A stretch of 64,000 nt of DNA, taken from assembly GCA_013423385.1 (NCBI GenBank), contig BLZA01000030.1:885168-949167 (forward strand), in the 5' to 3' direction. The translations under genes were made by a program, and so were the position numbers. Below, one piece after another: positions 1 through 12,006 of the stretch. Position 1 is the stretch's first letter. The number at the start of each line of letters is the position of its first letter. The stretch is from Naganishia liquefaciens. Its lineage: Eukaryota > Basidiomycota > Tremellomycetes > Filobasidiales > Filobasidiaceae. The notes beneath the pieces were generated by a model that was given only the letters and a program-made list of their open reading frames with translations, had not been told where the DNA came from and did no database searches.

Positions 1-198
1 CCCAGTGATGCCATATACAGCGCATTCAATAGTAATCAGCCGTACCTTACGCAGTTGTTACATTCTAGCGTTTCTGCAACGTAGTTGATTTTGTAACGAA
101 GTTGACAAAACTGCCATGCATGCGGAACATCCTACAGAGGTCATCATTTCCCAAACTGAAGAGAAGGTCGTTGTCAGTCATGGCTTTCACGCGTCCTC

Positions 199-1771
199 TC
201 AGCTAGAAGTGAGGACACCTACCAGCGCATCCGCAAACATGCCCATAAACCGCATGGAGTGACTCGGCTTCAATCCGCTCTGACCTTGTTGTTGTTGCTG
301 TTGTTGCTGTTGACCGTTCTGTGGTTGGGAAGGCTGCACAGTGCCAAAGGAGAATTCCGGTGGAGTCTGCTCCATCTTCTGACCCTGCTTCCGGACATTG
401 TTGGCTGCCTGTACCCGGAATGGCGAATCCGTGCGTCGTGGCTGAATGGTCTCAATTCCGGAAGACAAAGCAAAGCTCGATCGCGCTGTCGGAAGTCGAG
501 ATGTGGATTGCTGAGGGTTCTCGGTGCGAATCTGGACCATCTGTTGCTGCTCGTTGGTGGAATCGACCTGCATATCGTCGTCTTGCTGTTCGGTATTGCT
601 CTCCCTGGCAAACTGCCCCAAATCGACCTCGTCACCTCCGATTTCCTTGATGCCCAGGTAACAGCCATTGTACCTCATTTCACCGCTTTGCCGCAATGCA
701 CGCATGGCATGCGCCGGGTTGGCGAATGCGAGAATGACATAGTTGGACTCGATAGGTCCCGGCTCGAAATGGATTATCGGACCGATCTGTTCGAATTGCT
801 TCTTCAAACCTTGTTGAAGGTGGGACGGCACACCAAAGACCCGCAATTTTGTGGAAGACGTAATTATGGGCAAGGGGTTCATTCTGTAGAGCAGAGGGCC
901 ATACGTTAGTTGAGCGGCAACATGATGTTACGAAGAAACACTTGCGTGGAATACTGCAGAGCGGCGGAGCCATGGCCGAATGACTCCTGATGCGATGAGC
1001 TCGAAGCGATTGGCGTACCTAATGCCCTGCTGGCTTCCAGATCGGCATACGTCTTGGTTGGCGGGCGATCTTCGTCCATGGCACTGTCTGGAGGCAAGCT
1101 CGCTCCAAGGCTCATTCGATTCGATTTCAGGGGCGAGTTGGACAAGGCCGATGCCCGGAATCGGTTCGCGCTGGAGGGAGACATGCCAGTTCTGCCAGAG
1201 ATTCCGGTAGGATGAGTCCCGGTGTCCATAAATGAATGGGCAAGAATTTAGACATACCTTTCACCCGAGCCATATAGACTATTTGTGCCGAATCTAGTGT
1301 TATCGTTTCCGCTTCGTGGAGAGGAACCGCCAGAGCCTCCCGGAGATCCAGTTGCTTTCAGATTAGCCTGTTTTGCGCGCAGGTACTTCAGACGAATGTC
1401 ACAGCGGATGGGAAGACAGCACTTACAGCAACCTGCTTCTTCTTCGCACCTGGGGTGTAGCTCTCCATGTACTTCTTGCCCAATGCCTCTGACTCATCGA
1501 TCAAGGCCTTGCTGATCTGATCACCTTGCGCTCCAGCATATCCTGCGTTGCCGTACCCTGACGCGCTTCCGCCCATCGATATCGAGCTGCTGTTTGAAGT
1601 TGAAGCAAACAAGCCGGGACTCATAACATTTTGGCTGCTTGCATTGTTTGCAAAAGTCGGTCTTGTTGGCGTGCTAAAGGTGGAGTTGGAAGCGGGAGCT
1701 TGATAAGATGAGACGCCCAGTGGACGAGCGTTCGAGCCTGCGGCGGCATTGAACCAGTTTTGATTGCTCAT
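199..1771 (-). CDS. NUP53: Nucleoporin of the NUP53/NUP35 family
   Basis: Structural nucleoporin of the inner ring of the nuclear pore complex; family members contact Nup170/Nup155 and Nic96/Nup93 and bind membrane through a C-terminal amphipathic helix. The N-terminal exon starting at 1771 is Asn/Ser/Gly-rich and has FG-like spacing (MSNQNWFNAAAGSNARP). A middle exon carries SNRFRASALSNSPLKSNR. The last exon (882-199) holds the Nup35-type RRM (TKLRVFGVPSHLQQGLKKQF, then the N-Y-V-I-L-A-F-A strand), a poly-Gln run, and the end MRFMGMFADALVGVLTSS, a typical amphipathic membrane-binding tail. At least two short introns separate these pieces. The gene is divergent from the BUD20-type gene, with about 290 bases between the starts. 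The family call is firm; exact intron borders were not all resolved. Confidence 0.85.
285..312. repeat. CAA/CAG trinucleotide tract encoding poly-Gln
   Basis: A (TTG/CTG)n run on the + strand reads as about ten Gln codons in the C-terminal third of the NUP53-type protein. Mixed CAA and CAG codons suggest it is fairly stable in length. Confidence 0.85.
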
Positions 1772-2061
1772 GATCGGGTGCGCGCTGTTGCGAGGCTGAT
1801 TATGGTGATTGGGATTCAGCCTGAAGTTGGAAGATGGTACTGCTGTCCAAAGCGATCACGCCGATGCAATGTCAACTCGGGGCTTGTTAGGCTTGTTGGG
1901 CGGATGACGGAGAGGAAACGCCGCTCTTCCGCGGCAAAGTTCGCTTCCGCTGTGCCCGCCTCCACCTGCAGAGAGATTTCTTTGGACAGCCTGCATGTCG
2001 ACATCAGTCCTCGATGAATATTGCCTTTCATACACCTCATTCACAGGACGAACGCAATATC

Positions 2062-2732
2062 ATGGGCAGGCAGCGACGATCAAGGTGGGACCTTTTCCCG
2101 GATCTCATAATACCAGTATCTTGCTAACATTCAGGGCAACCTGTCAATTTGCAGAGTGCACAAGGCTCAACGGGATGTTCATCGAGCAGCAAGGACAAGG
2201 GTCAGGACGAGAGATCTGGACTTGATTCAGCATAAGGATCTGCAGCCGGAGGAGAGGGCAAAGTTGGAGAATCAGCCGATCGATGAGGAAAAGCCAGGAT
2301 TGGGACAGCACGTGAGCATTCCCGGCATTGAATCTAGCAATTTTACCTGATAGCCCCACAATAGTACTGCGTGGAGTGCGCCAAGTAAGCTTCAGCAATG
2401 GCTATGTTCGAGCTCGGTTTCATTGTTACACCATTTCATCCCACAGATACTACGAAACGGATCTCGCATTGAACACTCATCGAAAGAGCAAGGTTCACAG
2501 GTAAGCGACCGACAAGTACTTCATTTCATGTCGCATTCTCATGCCTATGTCTCCGCAACACAGGCGTCGCCTGAAGGAGCTCAAGTCTCCAGCCTACACT
2601 ATTGAAGAATCGGAACGCGCAGTCGGGCTGGGACGCGATAACGGCAAGGACAGAATAAATGCCGAAATCAACGCCCAGGTCAGCAACCAGGCTGGAGAGT
2701 CTTCGGATGCCAAGATGGCGACCGATGCTTAA
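2062..2732 (+). CDS. BUD20: C2H2 zinc-finger pre-60S shuttling factor (Bud20/ZNF593)
   Basis: Shuttling factor that joins late pre-60S ribosomal particles and helps nuclear export. The start MGRQRRSR at 2062 is followed by an intron (2085-2154) and the basic family block RTRDLDLIQ, then QPIDEEKPGLGQH. Three further introns (2312-2364, 2385-2446, 2501-2563) splice to give YCVECAKYYETDLALNTHRK, one C2H2 finger with the Cys pair in a tiny 20-base exon, then SKVHRRRLKELKSPAYTIEE. The order and spacing match yeast Bud20 (RTRDLDLIY, KPGLGQHYCI, HLKGKVHKRRVKKL). The tail is acidic and polar and ends at 2732. It is divergent from the NUP53-type gene and convergent with the Hop1-type gene. The 20-base micro-exon is easy to miss in automated annotation. 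Confidence 0.9.
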
Positions 2733-2994
2733 AATTCTCGGGCCTACGCTTCATCAAATTCCCTTCGATCTCGATATTGCATCATGGTTGTATTCTATGT
2801 ATGTCGTACTGCTTCATGACGGATGTCATTGTATGATACCTCTCGAATCACCAGGAGGTGAATCCTTCTAGCCGAATCCCGAGTGATAATTGTGGCGAAT
2901 ACGAATTACCGCGAAAGGATAGCCTTCTGCGTCAACGCCAGTATTGAGACCCTCTACGGGTTACCGGAGGTCCCCAATCATGTCACCCGGCATT

Positions 2995-5900
2995 TCAGAA
3001 CCCCATGTCCACGTCTTCTTCCGGAACTGAAGCCTTGTGGACTGCGGCTTGCGTCGCCGAGGTGACTTCTTCAAATCCATTCATCTCCCCGCTCGTCTTG
3101 ACTCCCATTTCTTCGGTCTCGATGTTCTGGACGACGATGCTAGCAGCCGTGCGGAATAGTCCTTGGGACGTCGCGTTCTCGGCAGCGGTTGTCAACTTGG
3201 CGGCCGCTACTCGAGGATTGGATTTGGGCAACGCAATGATCTCGCGTGAGGCCTCGGTCCGGGGCGGGTCCTGCTCGACGACTGCTCTAGCATTAGGCCT
3301 AGGCAGCGGGATCGCTTTGGCTGTGCGCGAAGGTTTGGGCAACGCGATTATTTTTGGAGCATGAGTTCCAACGAGGCTGCGAATGCTACTTTCACCTTAA
3401 TATCAGCAGAGACGGTTGGCAACAATTACCTGCTGTGATATAGCTCACTTTGGATCGATATTTTCTTTTTCGACAGCCAGCACTGCTGTTTCCGGGATGA
3501 CTGCCTTCGGTTCTGCCATTTGGTCAATTTTGTTCCATCTGACGGTCGTCTGTGCGTGAGAGAAATCTTCAGCTGATACCTCTCATTATTTAGGGACTGT
3601 TACCGACCATCCGGCAGGGTCTTAGACTTACCGCTTCGCTAATTCCACAAGCTCGCAACTCCAGAATTCCGCCAGGCTTGAAATACGCACTGTATCGCTC
3701 CATTGTCTCCGAATCATTCTTTGTGTAGAAAGTCTTGACTTGTATCGTTCCTGAAGGAGAATCACCTCAGCCGTCGGTCCTGCGAAATGCAGCAAAACTC
3801 ACTCCGTGTCTTGGCATTGATCTTCCTGCTGACTTGAGTAACTTTCTGCTCCAAGAAACCCATGTCTTCAAACCGCGCGAGTAGGTTCCGGAAGTCCTAA
3901 AGGAAAATGCAATAAGCACAATCGGTCGTTTTGGCTGGAATACAAGTTCAACAAACGTTGATGTCGCAGCCTGGGCAGTATAGGAGATGCGATGAGTTGA
4001 ATTATCAACGTGTCCATCCGATTTCGCCGATGATTGACGCACCGACTTCTCTCTGCATGTTGTGCAAATTCTCAAACTTTTTCTTCTTGTACATCTTCTT
4101 CAAGGCGCGGCGTTCCAGAGTTAGGGTAGGTAGATAATTGCGGACCTCTTCAAGCTTTTCGGTGGAAACCTGACCTGACGTTTGCAAGCGACAAATGATG
4201 CACTCATACTTCTCAGGAAGATCGGGCTCCTGGAGATACCTGTTCGACAAGTAGTATCAAAAGCGACCAGCGCAAAGGGATCCCCCCATACACTTACCCT
4301 GCGCAAGGTATATGATACCAAACAGCACATCCCTCACATTGTACCATGATCTCGTCCTCCGAATTTGCCGCGCAGGGACACATCTGATAACCTGTCTGTC
4401 CACTGGCACTTGCTGCCGCCTTTCTGCTTGAGGTGGCACGACGAGGCCGGCTTGGCGTGTTCATAGCCGTATGACTGACATCCTTGAGTGTCGTGGTTTG
4501 CTGTTGTCTGGCAGCAGCAGTCTCGAAAGATCCTATGGAATCTGCCCCCAGTGTCATCTTTTCTGCCGAATCCGCTTCAAAGGCAATGCCCATCTCGGTA
4601 TCCGAGCCTTCTGATTTGCAGGATAGCAAAGACAGAAAATGATAGAGATCCAAAGCTTTGCTTACCTTGTGAAAGTGTGATTCTGTCAGGAAAGATGGCA
4701 CTCGTCACAGGATGGTTTCCAGAACCTGAAAGGTCAATTTAGTCCGCGTGATCGGCCTAAACTTGGTCCCAAGGTCCTACCTGATAAGATAGGCAGAGGT
4801 GAGTCGTTTAATACAAGTGAGGTTCAGATTGCTAAGAAGTATTCTGCTTACCTTGGACTTTCGCGGTAGGCTGCACGTCTTTTGCCACATCACTGACAAT
4901 AACATCCGAGTTTGATGTCCAACCGTTCGGACTGACGTTATCGGGACCTAAGCGACCGTTGCTGACATACGTCGGAACAAGTTGCGAAGAGTGCATGTTT
5001 TCCTGGAGATTGTGTTTGGCGAGACAATTAGCAGAAGCGACATCTATTAGGATATACAGGAGCTTGTGACTCACGCCGACCGCGTCTCCAATCGATGCGT
5101 GTTCGCAAGGCAAGATAGTTCCGTCTGGTTGGCGGAATCCGATCGGCCTTGCTGAATTTGTCATTGAGAACTTGTTCGGAACTTGGCTGTCTGGTTCGCC
5201 TTCAGCATCCTGATACGAGGGATCGATGTCCGCTCTGTCCTCGACATTCTTTTCACAGGGCTCTTGAGAAGGAATCTTGTATGTCGTCGGGACATCAAAT
5301 CACTCACGTCTAAAGCATTCTGATGGCCGCAATTATGGAGAATAGATCAGCGTGGCGAATCTCGGCACGTTGGCTGTGCTGACCCAGACCACCCGTCTTT
5401 TGGCAGAATCGGATCTCAATGTAGCTTCCTCGGCTCGTCTCTTTTTGCCAATGTCGAATGTTTTGTCTGCTGAAGCTGCAAATCCACCATAGGTCTCCTC
5501 TTCTTCTTCTGTGTTGAGTGTCCGAGGAATGAATTCGGTAATCGATGTGATTTTGAGAGAAAGTCTGACGTATATCCGATACTTCGTCATTCGCGAGAAC
5601 ATTCAGGTGCCATTGAGAGCTTACGAGTGGAATCCGGTATCCAGATGGCCTACTGAGGTCTTGTCTGGGATTTGAGAGACATCTTTGGTCGCAAAGTGTA
5701 ATTTCTGTTCTTGGTCAGCTGGCACGAAGAAAGGCGGTTCATAACTGCATTGTAATGTGAGCTGTCAAATTTTCGGGTGGTTTTGGCTTCTTCCAAAGCT
5801 CACTTCTGGGGCGTCGCGTCGAGATATTCCAATCGCATCGTGACCCATCGCCTAGCTGTTGTTGAGAAACGTATTAGCGTTGCATTTCGTGCTTGCCCCC

Positions 5901-7116
5901 CGGAGACTGGCCAGGTAATTCTCCCAAACTTTGACAAGTGATGATAAGACTCTTGATCAATTTCTGTGGGACAAGGGGTCAGGGACAGATCTGGCCAAGA
6001 GCAAAGAAAAGATGATACCCTGATAGCACGCTTGACTTCTCCTATCGATCTCAGTCTCATTCCGTCGGGACCTCGAGCTGAATCTGTGCTGTTTGCCAAG
6101 CCTGCGGATCCCCCAATATGTAGGTTGTGAATGGAATCCTCGATTTCGAATTGGGGGACCTTGACACCGGAGTTGCCTACTTCAGGATAGTGGAAGTTGA
6201 TAGTGAGGGCTTCCACGAGACTGGATGACGCAGATGAGGAAAGACTTGAGCTTTTCGACGTGCCTTTAATTCTGGGATTGGGCTGACTTGGTGGGGTCTT
6301 CCGGATCCTGTGGAATGGCACAAGGAGGTCAGCAAAAGAAGAGGAGGGTTTCGAGGAGATTTCTTACGAGATACACAGCAAACACGCATGCCTTCAGATA
6401 CTGCTTTTCAACGGCTTCTAAAACTCCGACCTCCTTCGAAAGCAGCCAGATAGGAGTTATCATCAAAGTCTTTAGTGCTCTCGCTAATCCTGAACTCACG
6501 ATCCAGTCAAGCAGTTTGTCGGCTTCCGGTCTGTAAGCCAATTATATCGGCTCCGGTGAAGCTGAGCCTCCAGCAAGCAGACTTACGAGTATCCCCGCTT
6601 GATCTTTTTGATCCTCAACCCCTTTCCGCCCTTGACCTGACTTCCCCCATACGAGTCATCGTTGTTCTGGCTCTGTGATGTGCCATACTCATGCCTCTCT
6701 GAACGCAAGTTAGGCCCAGGGTCCGGTGCAGCGATCTGTACGTCTTCGAAGTTGCCTTCCGGGAGAAGTCCCCTGAAAGGAGAGGAGGTATCAGCGTCCT
6801 GCGAAATTGGCGAAGAGAAATTGGGACTTTGACCTCAGAAAAGTCATGCATCCGAACGTCGCATCAAGCATCGTCTTGACGATTTGATTGCTCTGTTGGA
6901 GATTCATCAAGGCCTGATCATGGGAAATAGTGATGGCCGTTTTGGAAGATTGGTGTTTCGTTCTTAGGTTTTCTCCAGTATTGGCGGTCCTGATGGACTG
7001 CTTGTTAGCGGTCGCTTTTTGGTCTTGCCGCCTCTGCCAGAAGACAGAAGCAGATCAGTCTCAGAGGGGAGACAGGAGCCGTGATGCAGACTGACCTTTC
7101 GGACAGCTACTGGCAT
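2995..7116 (-). CDS. HOP1: Meiotic chromosome-axis HORMA-PHD protein (Hop1/HORMAD)
   Basis: Axis protein of meiotic chromosomes that promotes interhomolog recombination and checkpoint signalling. The start MPVAVRK at 7116 is followed by an intron and then the HORMA domain built from several exons: TMLDATFGCMTFLRGLLPEG, PEADKLLDWI, EVGVLEAVEKQYLKACVFAV, SSSLVEALTINFHYPEVG, KLIKSLIITCQSLGELPG and RWVTMRLEYLDATPQ. These match HORMA strands and helices in order. After YEPPFFVPADQEQKL and an acidic linker comes a PHD-type zinc finger (CPCAANSEDEIMVQCEGCAV, WYHIPC, then YECIICRL), as in Hop1. A basic helical region (RRALKKMYKKKKFENLH) follows, and the end is Pro/Ala-rich. Ten or more introns; every HORMA junction I tried splices in frame, so it looks intact. 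It implies that meiosis is, or was recently, used. Confidence 0.85.
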
Positions 7117-7508
7117 CTTGAAGCGATAGCGGTCTTGATCGTCGTGGCTACTGCTATACCGGACAAGATTTGACGCTTCGCGAGTGATTTCATTGGATCC
7201 GGAAGAACTCGAGGAGGTAGAATCGTCCTTCCCTCCTGGGGTCTTATACAACGCCTGATCGCGGGGGGTTCTCCTATCCGGCCACGCTTCCACGGCCTCG
7301 TCCCGATTGATCCGAACAAGCCACAGCGCTGACCCGCGTTTCAGCCTGAAACAACCTTCTATACCCACTCTCGCATATTCTGCGCCGGGCCCCGTGGTAG
7401 AATAATTTCGCGAAGACGAGCGATCGGCAGAGTTGTCAGTTTATCTGGAGGAGCAGGTTGAGTCCATTGACGGCTTGGAGGTCTGTCTAGGGCACAACCC
7501 ATCCAACC
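7117..7508. promoter_or_regulatory. Divergent intergenic region HOP1 / NSA1
   Basis: About 390 bases between two divergent starts. No gene is supported: the ORFs seen here are in other frames of the Hop1-type 5' end and show no family motif. It must hold both promoters; I see no clear TATA box. Confidence 0.5.
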
Positions 7509-9130
7509 ATGACTCGAGCCTACAGCGTCCTCGCTCCGGCGCTCTCGCCAAATGCCATTCTCGACCTTTCGATACCCGTCGCATCCGGCACAAGCAAGAA
7601 CAAGGAGTTGTCCGAGGTCTGCGTCGTTCGGCATTATGACCTGAAGCCACACATCCGTGGCGAGGAGGAACAGGCTCCGTTAGGTGCGGTCAAGAGAGTC
7701 GCTGTCGGACAGGGAGCAGGGGATGCTGGAGACGACCAAATTGTGAGTGTTGCTCTGAAAATCTCGCAGATACCGGCTGAATCTCGTAACAGGTCGCGCT
7801 CGCCGATGATACGCAAAGAATATCGTTGACGACACTACCAACACCGCTGATAGAGGAACCAGAGGATGACAAGCGTGAACTCGAAATCCCGGCGCAATTC
7901 CAGGTCAAGCCCGTCCGGAAAAGTCACCAGTGGATAGGCCTCGAGGTACTTCCGAGCGGTATCTTATCCTCGATGTCTTCGGGTCTCGTCAACCTGCATC
8001 CATTCACCGAGTCCGGAACCACACATACGGCATCAGTCTTGTCGCCACTTACGTGTCTGCGAACGGTCCCAACGCAGAGCCCGTCTGGCCCGACGCACAT
8101 GGTCCTCGCCGGGAAAAATGTGGAACTGTCGGTGTGGGATATGGAACGGACATTTGCTGCGGGAAGCAAGGCAAAAGATGCAGGCAAGGCAGAGACGAGC
8201 GCAAAGAAGAGGAAGAAGAATGAATTGGAAGAAGGTGAAATATGGCGGGCGAAGCGTGTACGTCGTCTTTCGTTTCCTGCTTTTCGATCCTCATGATTGC
8301 TGTCACAGTTACCCAACAACTTTTTGTCGATACCGACGCCGGTAGACTATACCTCGATGTGTATCCTACCCACCACCAGCTCAGGCGATGCCGCGGGCTC
8401 CACCTCGATAGCGGCAGGCACAAAATCCGGGTTTATAAGGAAATACGACACGCGGCAGCGTGAGCACGTCAGTAATTGGAAGACGGCACGTGAGGGCGGG
8501 ATCGTCACTCTCGAAGCGGGTCAAAATGAGCAGTGAGTGCGGACGGGCGGAAACGCGAGTGCACCAAGTGCTAATCTAGCGAAATCATCTCCCCCCTCCT
8601 TCCTCCAATAAAGTGAACTCTTCTTTGTCGACGCCTCGTCACAATTCGGAGCCCTTGACCTGCGTACCGGCCGCACGCTCTACACATTATCCAAACAGAC
8701 GGCGACGGCGTACGACGTCCTGCCACTCCCCTCGGCCGGGCCTGTTTCGGGTGTAGGCCAGCGCATCGGCATGTTATCGCTAAGCTCGGACGCTACCGTC
8801 CGGTTGCACTCAGTCAGCGCGCCGCCCAAGGAGGCCAAGGGCAACGTCACCAAAGGCGAGATTTTGGGCATGATTGGCGGTGTCGGGATTGGACGGATGG
8901 CGTATTGCGGGACGACGAATCTGCCGAGGGATGAGGACGAGGAGAACGTTGGGAGTGATGAGGATGTGGGTGGGGAAGACGAGGATGAGGATGGCGAGGA
9001 GACCGTGTGGGATGATTTGCCCGTGGTGGAGGGTGATGAAGAGGACGACGATAGCTCGGAGGATGAGGAAGAGCAGCTGCGCGAGAAGCGGAGAAGAACG
9101 GACGGCAAGGCGCGCACGAAGAACAAGTAG
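7509..9130 (+). CDS. NSA1: Ribosome biogenesis WD40 protein NSA1/WDR74
   Basis: WD-repeat protein of early nucleolar pre-60S particles, part of the Nsa1/Rrp1/Rpf1/Mak16 module released by the AAA ATPase Rix7/NVL. The start MTRAYSVLAPALSPNAIL leads into blade sequences; later exons give KSHQWIGLEVLPSGIL, MVLAGKNVELSVWDMER, SIAAGTKSGFIRKYDTR, LFFVDASSQFGALDLRTGRT and RIGMLSLSSDATVRLHSV. The AAGT..G..R.YDTR and L..VD..G..ALDLR.GRTLY patterns are hallmarks of Nsa1. The C-terminus is an acidic tail (DEDEDGEE and similar) ending in basic RRRTDGKARTKNK, a likely nucleolar signal. Introns follow DDQI (near 7742) and lie near 8255-8310 and 8535-8615. It is divergent from HOP1 and convergent with DRE2. 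Confidence 0.85.
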
Positions 9131-9291
9131 GGATCCTCGACTTGTATTGAGCGACAGACCGAAGGCACGTCATGTGATTTCGAGATACCACCTCTACAAG
9201 CTGAAAAGCCGAATCTATAGAGTTATAAGCCGCGAACCGAATACAATCAGGCAATGAGTAATACAAGGGAATGTGATGAGTGCGGGCGAGC

Positions 9292-10490
9292 CTAGATGTC
9301 GTCCATGTTGGTCAAGAGCTCGACCTTTTGTCCTGGCTCGAATGCGGGAAGTCCTGCAAGGGCCGGATCAGCCGTGTCGAACCGGTTTCACGAATCCGCG
9401 GGAGCAACTTACCTAAATACGGACAGCTTCCACACCTGAAAGCATCCCCGAGATAGCAGCTTCCACAACTGCTCGTCTTTTTCGCCTCTGCGCGCTTATC
9501 GACCGGCCAGATGCCCTCAACGCCTGCCGTTGCCTTTTTCAAGTGCTCTGGAATATCATCGTCCCCTTCGAGGAAGAATGCTGGGTTATCGTTCGTCGAT
9601 ATGGCCGCACCGTTCGCTTCCTGCTCCTCGAGCTCGGCCAAGCCACAGGTGCAATCCTTGCACGCGCGCCTCCGCTTCTGCGGCCTTCCCGTCGACGGAT
9701 CAGGAAACACGCACTCGGGCCGCAGCTTGTCTTGCTCTGTCAGGAACGCCGTCGGATCCGCCAGCTGTGGGGATTCCGCCGCCCAGATCGAGGCCTTCTG
9801 GGCACGGGATTTGCTGGATTTCTTGGGCAACTTCATGGTGCCGCCGCCGCCGCCGCTGGTGAAAGCCGTCGCGGCCGGGTCAATGTGCGCCGCCGGCGTG
9901 GATGCGCCCGTCGTTGATCCCGAAGCGACGCCTCCCTGCGACGACGCCGACGCCGACGACGACGACGACGACAACAAAGGCGACCGATAGCTGAGAATCT
10001 CGATGTTTGCGCCCGACGTCAAGTGTTCGACGCCCTCGGCGATCTTTTCCCAGCCGTTTCGGGCGAGCTCGAGGTGCAGGCTCGCGAGGTCGCGGTCTGT
10101 CGCTGTCTCGCTCTGCGGAATGGTGTGAAAGTGGACGTTGATGGAGGAGGGGATGTACGGAAGGAGGGCGAGGATGGCCGAGGCGGGTGTCAGGACGTGG
10201 ACGGTTTTGATGGATTGAGGGATGGTTGTTGCTATTCCAAAGTTCCAACCAAGCGGTCCGTAAGCCACAAGAGCCCCCAGGAGGGACCGCTGCGACTGCT
10301 CACCATTCTGCAAGATCCTATCCACCATTTCACCCTGCACCTGTGCGTGGGGATCCCTCTCTCTGAGCGCCTGCACGAGATGCTGGTACTCTTGGATTCT
10401 TTCCATGGACCCGAGCACGAGCACCGATTCGGCCGAGTGCGGCTGCGGTTGCTGCGGGATGTCGTTTGCGGCGAGCGAGATGGGCGACAT
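9292..10490 (-). CDS. DRE2: Anamorsin/Dre2, cytosolic Fe-S cluster assembly
   Basis: Electron-transfer component of cytosolic Fe-S cluster assembly, working with the diflavin reductase Tah18. The N-terminal part is a degenerate methyltransferase-like fold (from MSPISLAANDIPQQPQPHSA). The C-terminus carries both cluster motifs: ECVFPD followed by CKDCTC (C-x14-C-x2-C-x-C), and CGSCYLGDAFRCGSCPYLG (twin CX2C). A short last exon after an intron ends with a Phe-Glu-Pro-Gly block and MDDI. I chose the Met at 10490. An in-frame Met about 56 codons upstream exists, but its extension is Arg/Cys-rich and unlike Dre2. The linker has Ser, Gly and Ala runs. It is divergent from TIM21 with about 360 bases between. 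Confidence 0.92.
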
Positions 10491-10853
10491 GGCTGGATGG
10501 TTGAGTGGGAGTGTGACTGCAAGGTGTACGAGAGGAGGGACACACACTCGACTGCTACAAGACGCTCGCTCCCCTTGCCCGCCCCGAAAGCGAAAGCAGC
10601 GCCTTAGCAAGAGTGAGACAGGGGCAAATCGGACGAGGTGGAGGTCGGCCCAATCCATGTCCGCCCATTCGAGCGCGCGGGCGGAGGGGGGGGATTACAT
10701 AAGCAGCGGCAGCAGTGCGGATGCAGATCGTCGGGGGGGTCAGACACGGCGGGATGGCATGGCACAGTATGCAGGCCCAGCGAGTTTATTGCGCTGTCGG
10801 GCGGCGAGGCGAGTCAGTCAGCATCACATCGCACACACACACACACATTCCTA
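10491..10853. promoter_or_regulatory. Divergent intergenic region DRE2 / TIM21 with a CA tract
   Basis: Shared upstream region of DRE2 (-) and TIM21 (+). A (CA)n microsatellite at 10832-10847 lies just before the TIM21 start, probably in its 5' leader. A GC-rich purine stretch lies near 10680-10735. No other gene is supported here. Confidence 0.5.
10832..10847. repeat. (CA)8 microsatellite
   Basis: An uninterrupted CA dinucleotide run directly upstream of the TIM21 start codon. Confidence 0.9.
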
Positions 10854-11975
10854 ATGCACACGCCACAGCCTACACGCATCCTCTTCACCGCCGCGCTACG
10901 CACCACCTCGCGCACCACCCGTTGGGCACGTCCGCGGACGACACGGCCCCTCGCGACCCATCCGCCGCGCTCGTCCCAGGACCCGCCGCTCTCGAGCTCG
11001 ACGCAAGATCTCCTCGACAGGCTCGCCAAGGAGGCTGCAAGGAATGCCGCGGCATCCGCGGCGTCTGAGGGGAGGCCGTTGACGGGGACAGGATCGTCAA
11101 GCCAGGGGAAGCCGTATGTGGGTAATGTAGGGCCGTTTCCGATGGGTGTTGGGTTGGGGTCGAATATACGGACCAAGGATTGGAAGAAATGGCGCGATCT
11201 GGGGATCGGCGGCAAGGGTTCGTAGTCAGCTGAGCAAGGGAATGTCTGACGCTGACTCCCTCCTTCAATCATAGTGGTGCGGATGACAACGCAAACGGGC
11301 AACCTGACAGTACGTCTAGCAGCGATGGCTTCCGCAAGACGCATGCTCAGCTCGCCCTCGCTCGAACAGGTCATCCTCCTCGGCGGAACGCTATTTGCGC
11401 TCTTGACGTATGCGCTCACCACAGAGCTCTTTGCCAAGAACAGTCCGACCGTACTACACAACCAGGCAATCGACCTCATCGAGAGCAGTAAAGTGGTCAG
11501 TCTGCATTCGCCCTGGTATGACATCGTTGAGAGGGCCCCCTTCAGCTAAAGACCTCGTGCTCCCAGATGCCACACCATCTTCTCAAACCGTACTCTTTTA
11601 CCCACACGCCCTCGTCATCAGGCACCACCCGTCACTCTTCGCCCATCCAGATGCAACACACGCGCCACCCACACACCCAAAACGACCACCTCATCATGCG
11701 CTTCTGGGTCCATGGACGCGGGATCGACGAGGTCGAGACGCTCGGATGGCTCAAGCAGCCGCTCAGGGACTTGCAAGCGTGGGCAGAAGCGGAATATGAG
11801 AATCTGAGGGAACAGTATTTGATGGATCGGCTGGATGAGGACGTTCATGAGGGTGATGCGCAGGTGCGGTTGGGTGCTTCGACGGCGGCAGCAGCGGCAG
11901 CGGAGCAACAGCAGGCCGGCGGATGGTGGGCTGGCATGTTTGGCGCGTTGAAGCCGAATATGCCGGGGCCCGCCC

Positions 11976-12006
<31 letters not shown>

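Noticed and set aside
10023-10607. Plus-strand ORF of 194 codons across DRE2
   Set aside because: Antisense to clear Dre2 coding sequence and of low-complexity Gly/Val/Arg composition.
10491-10658. 56-codon N-terminal extension of DRE2
   Set aside because: The extension is Arg/Cys/Leu-rich and unlike Dre2; the Met at 10490 gives the normal start.
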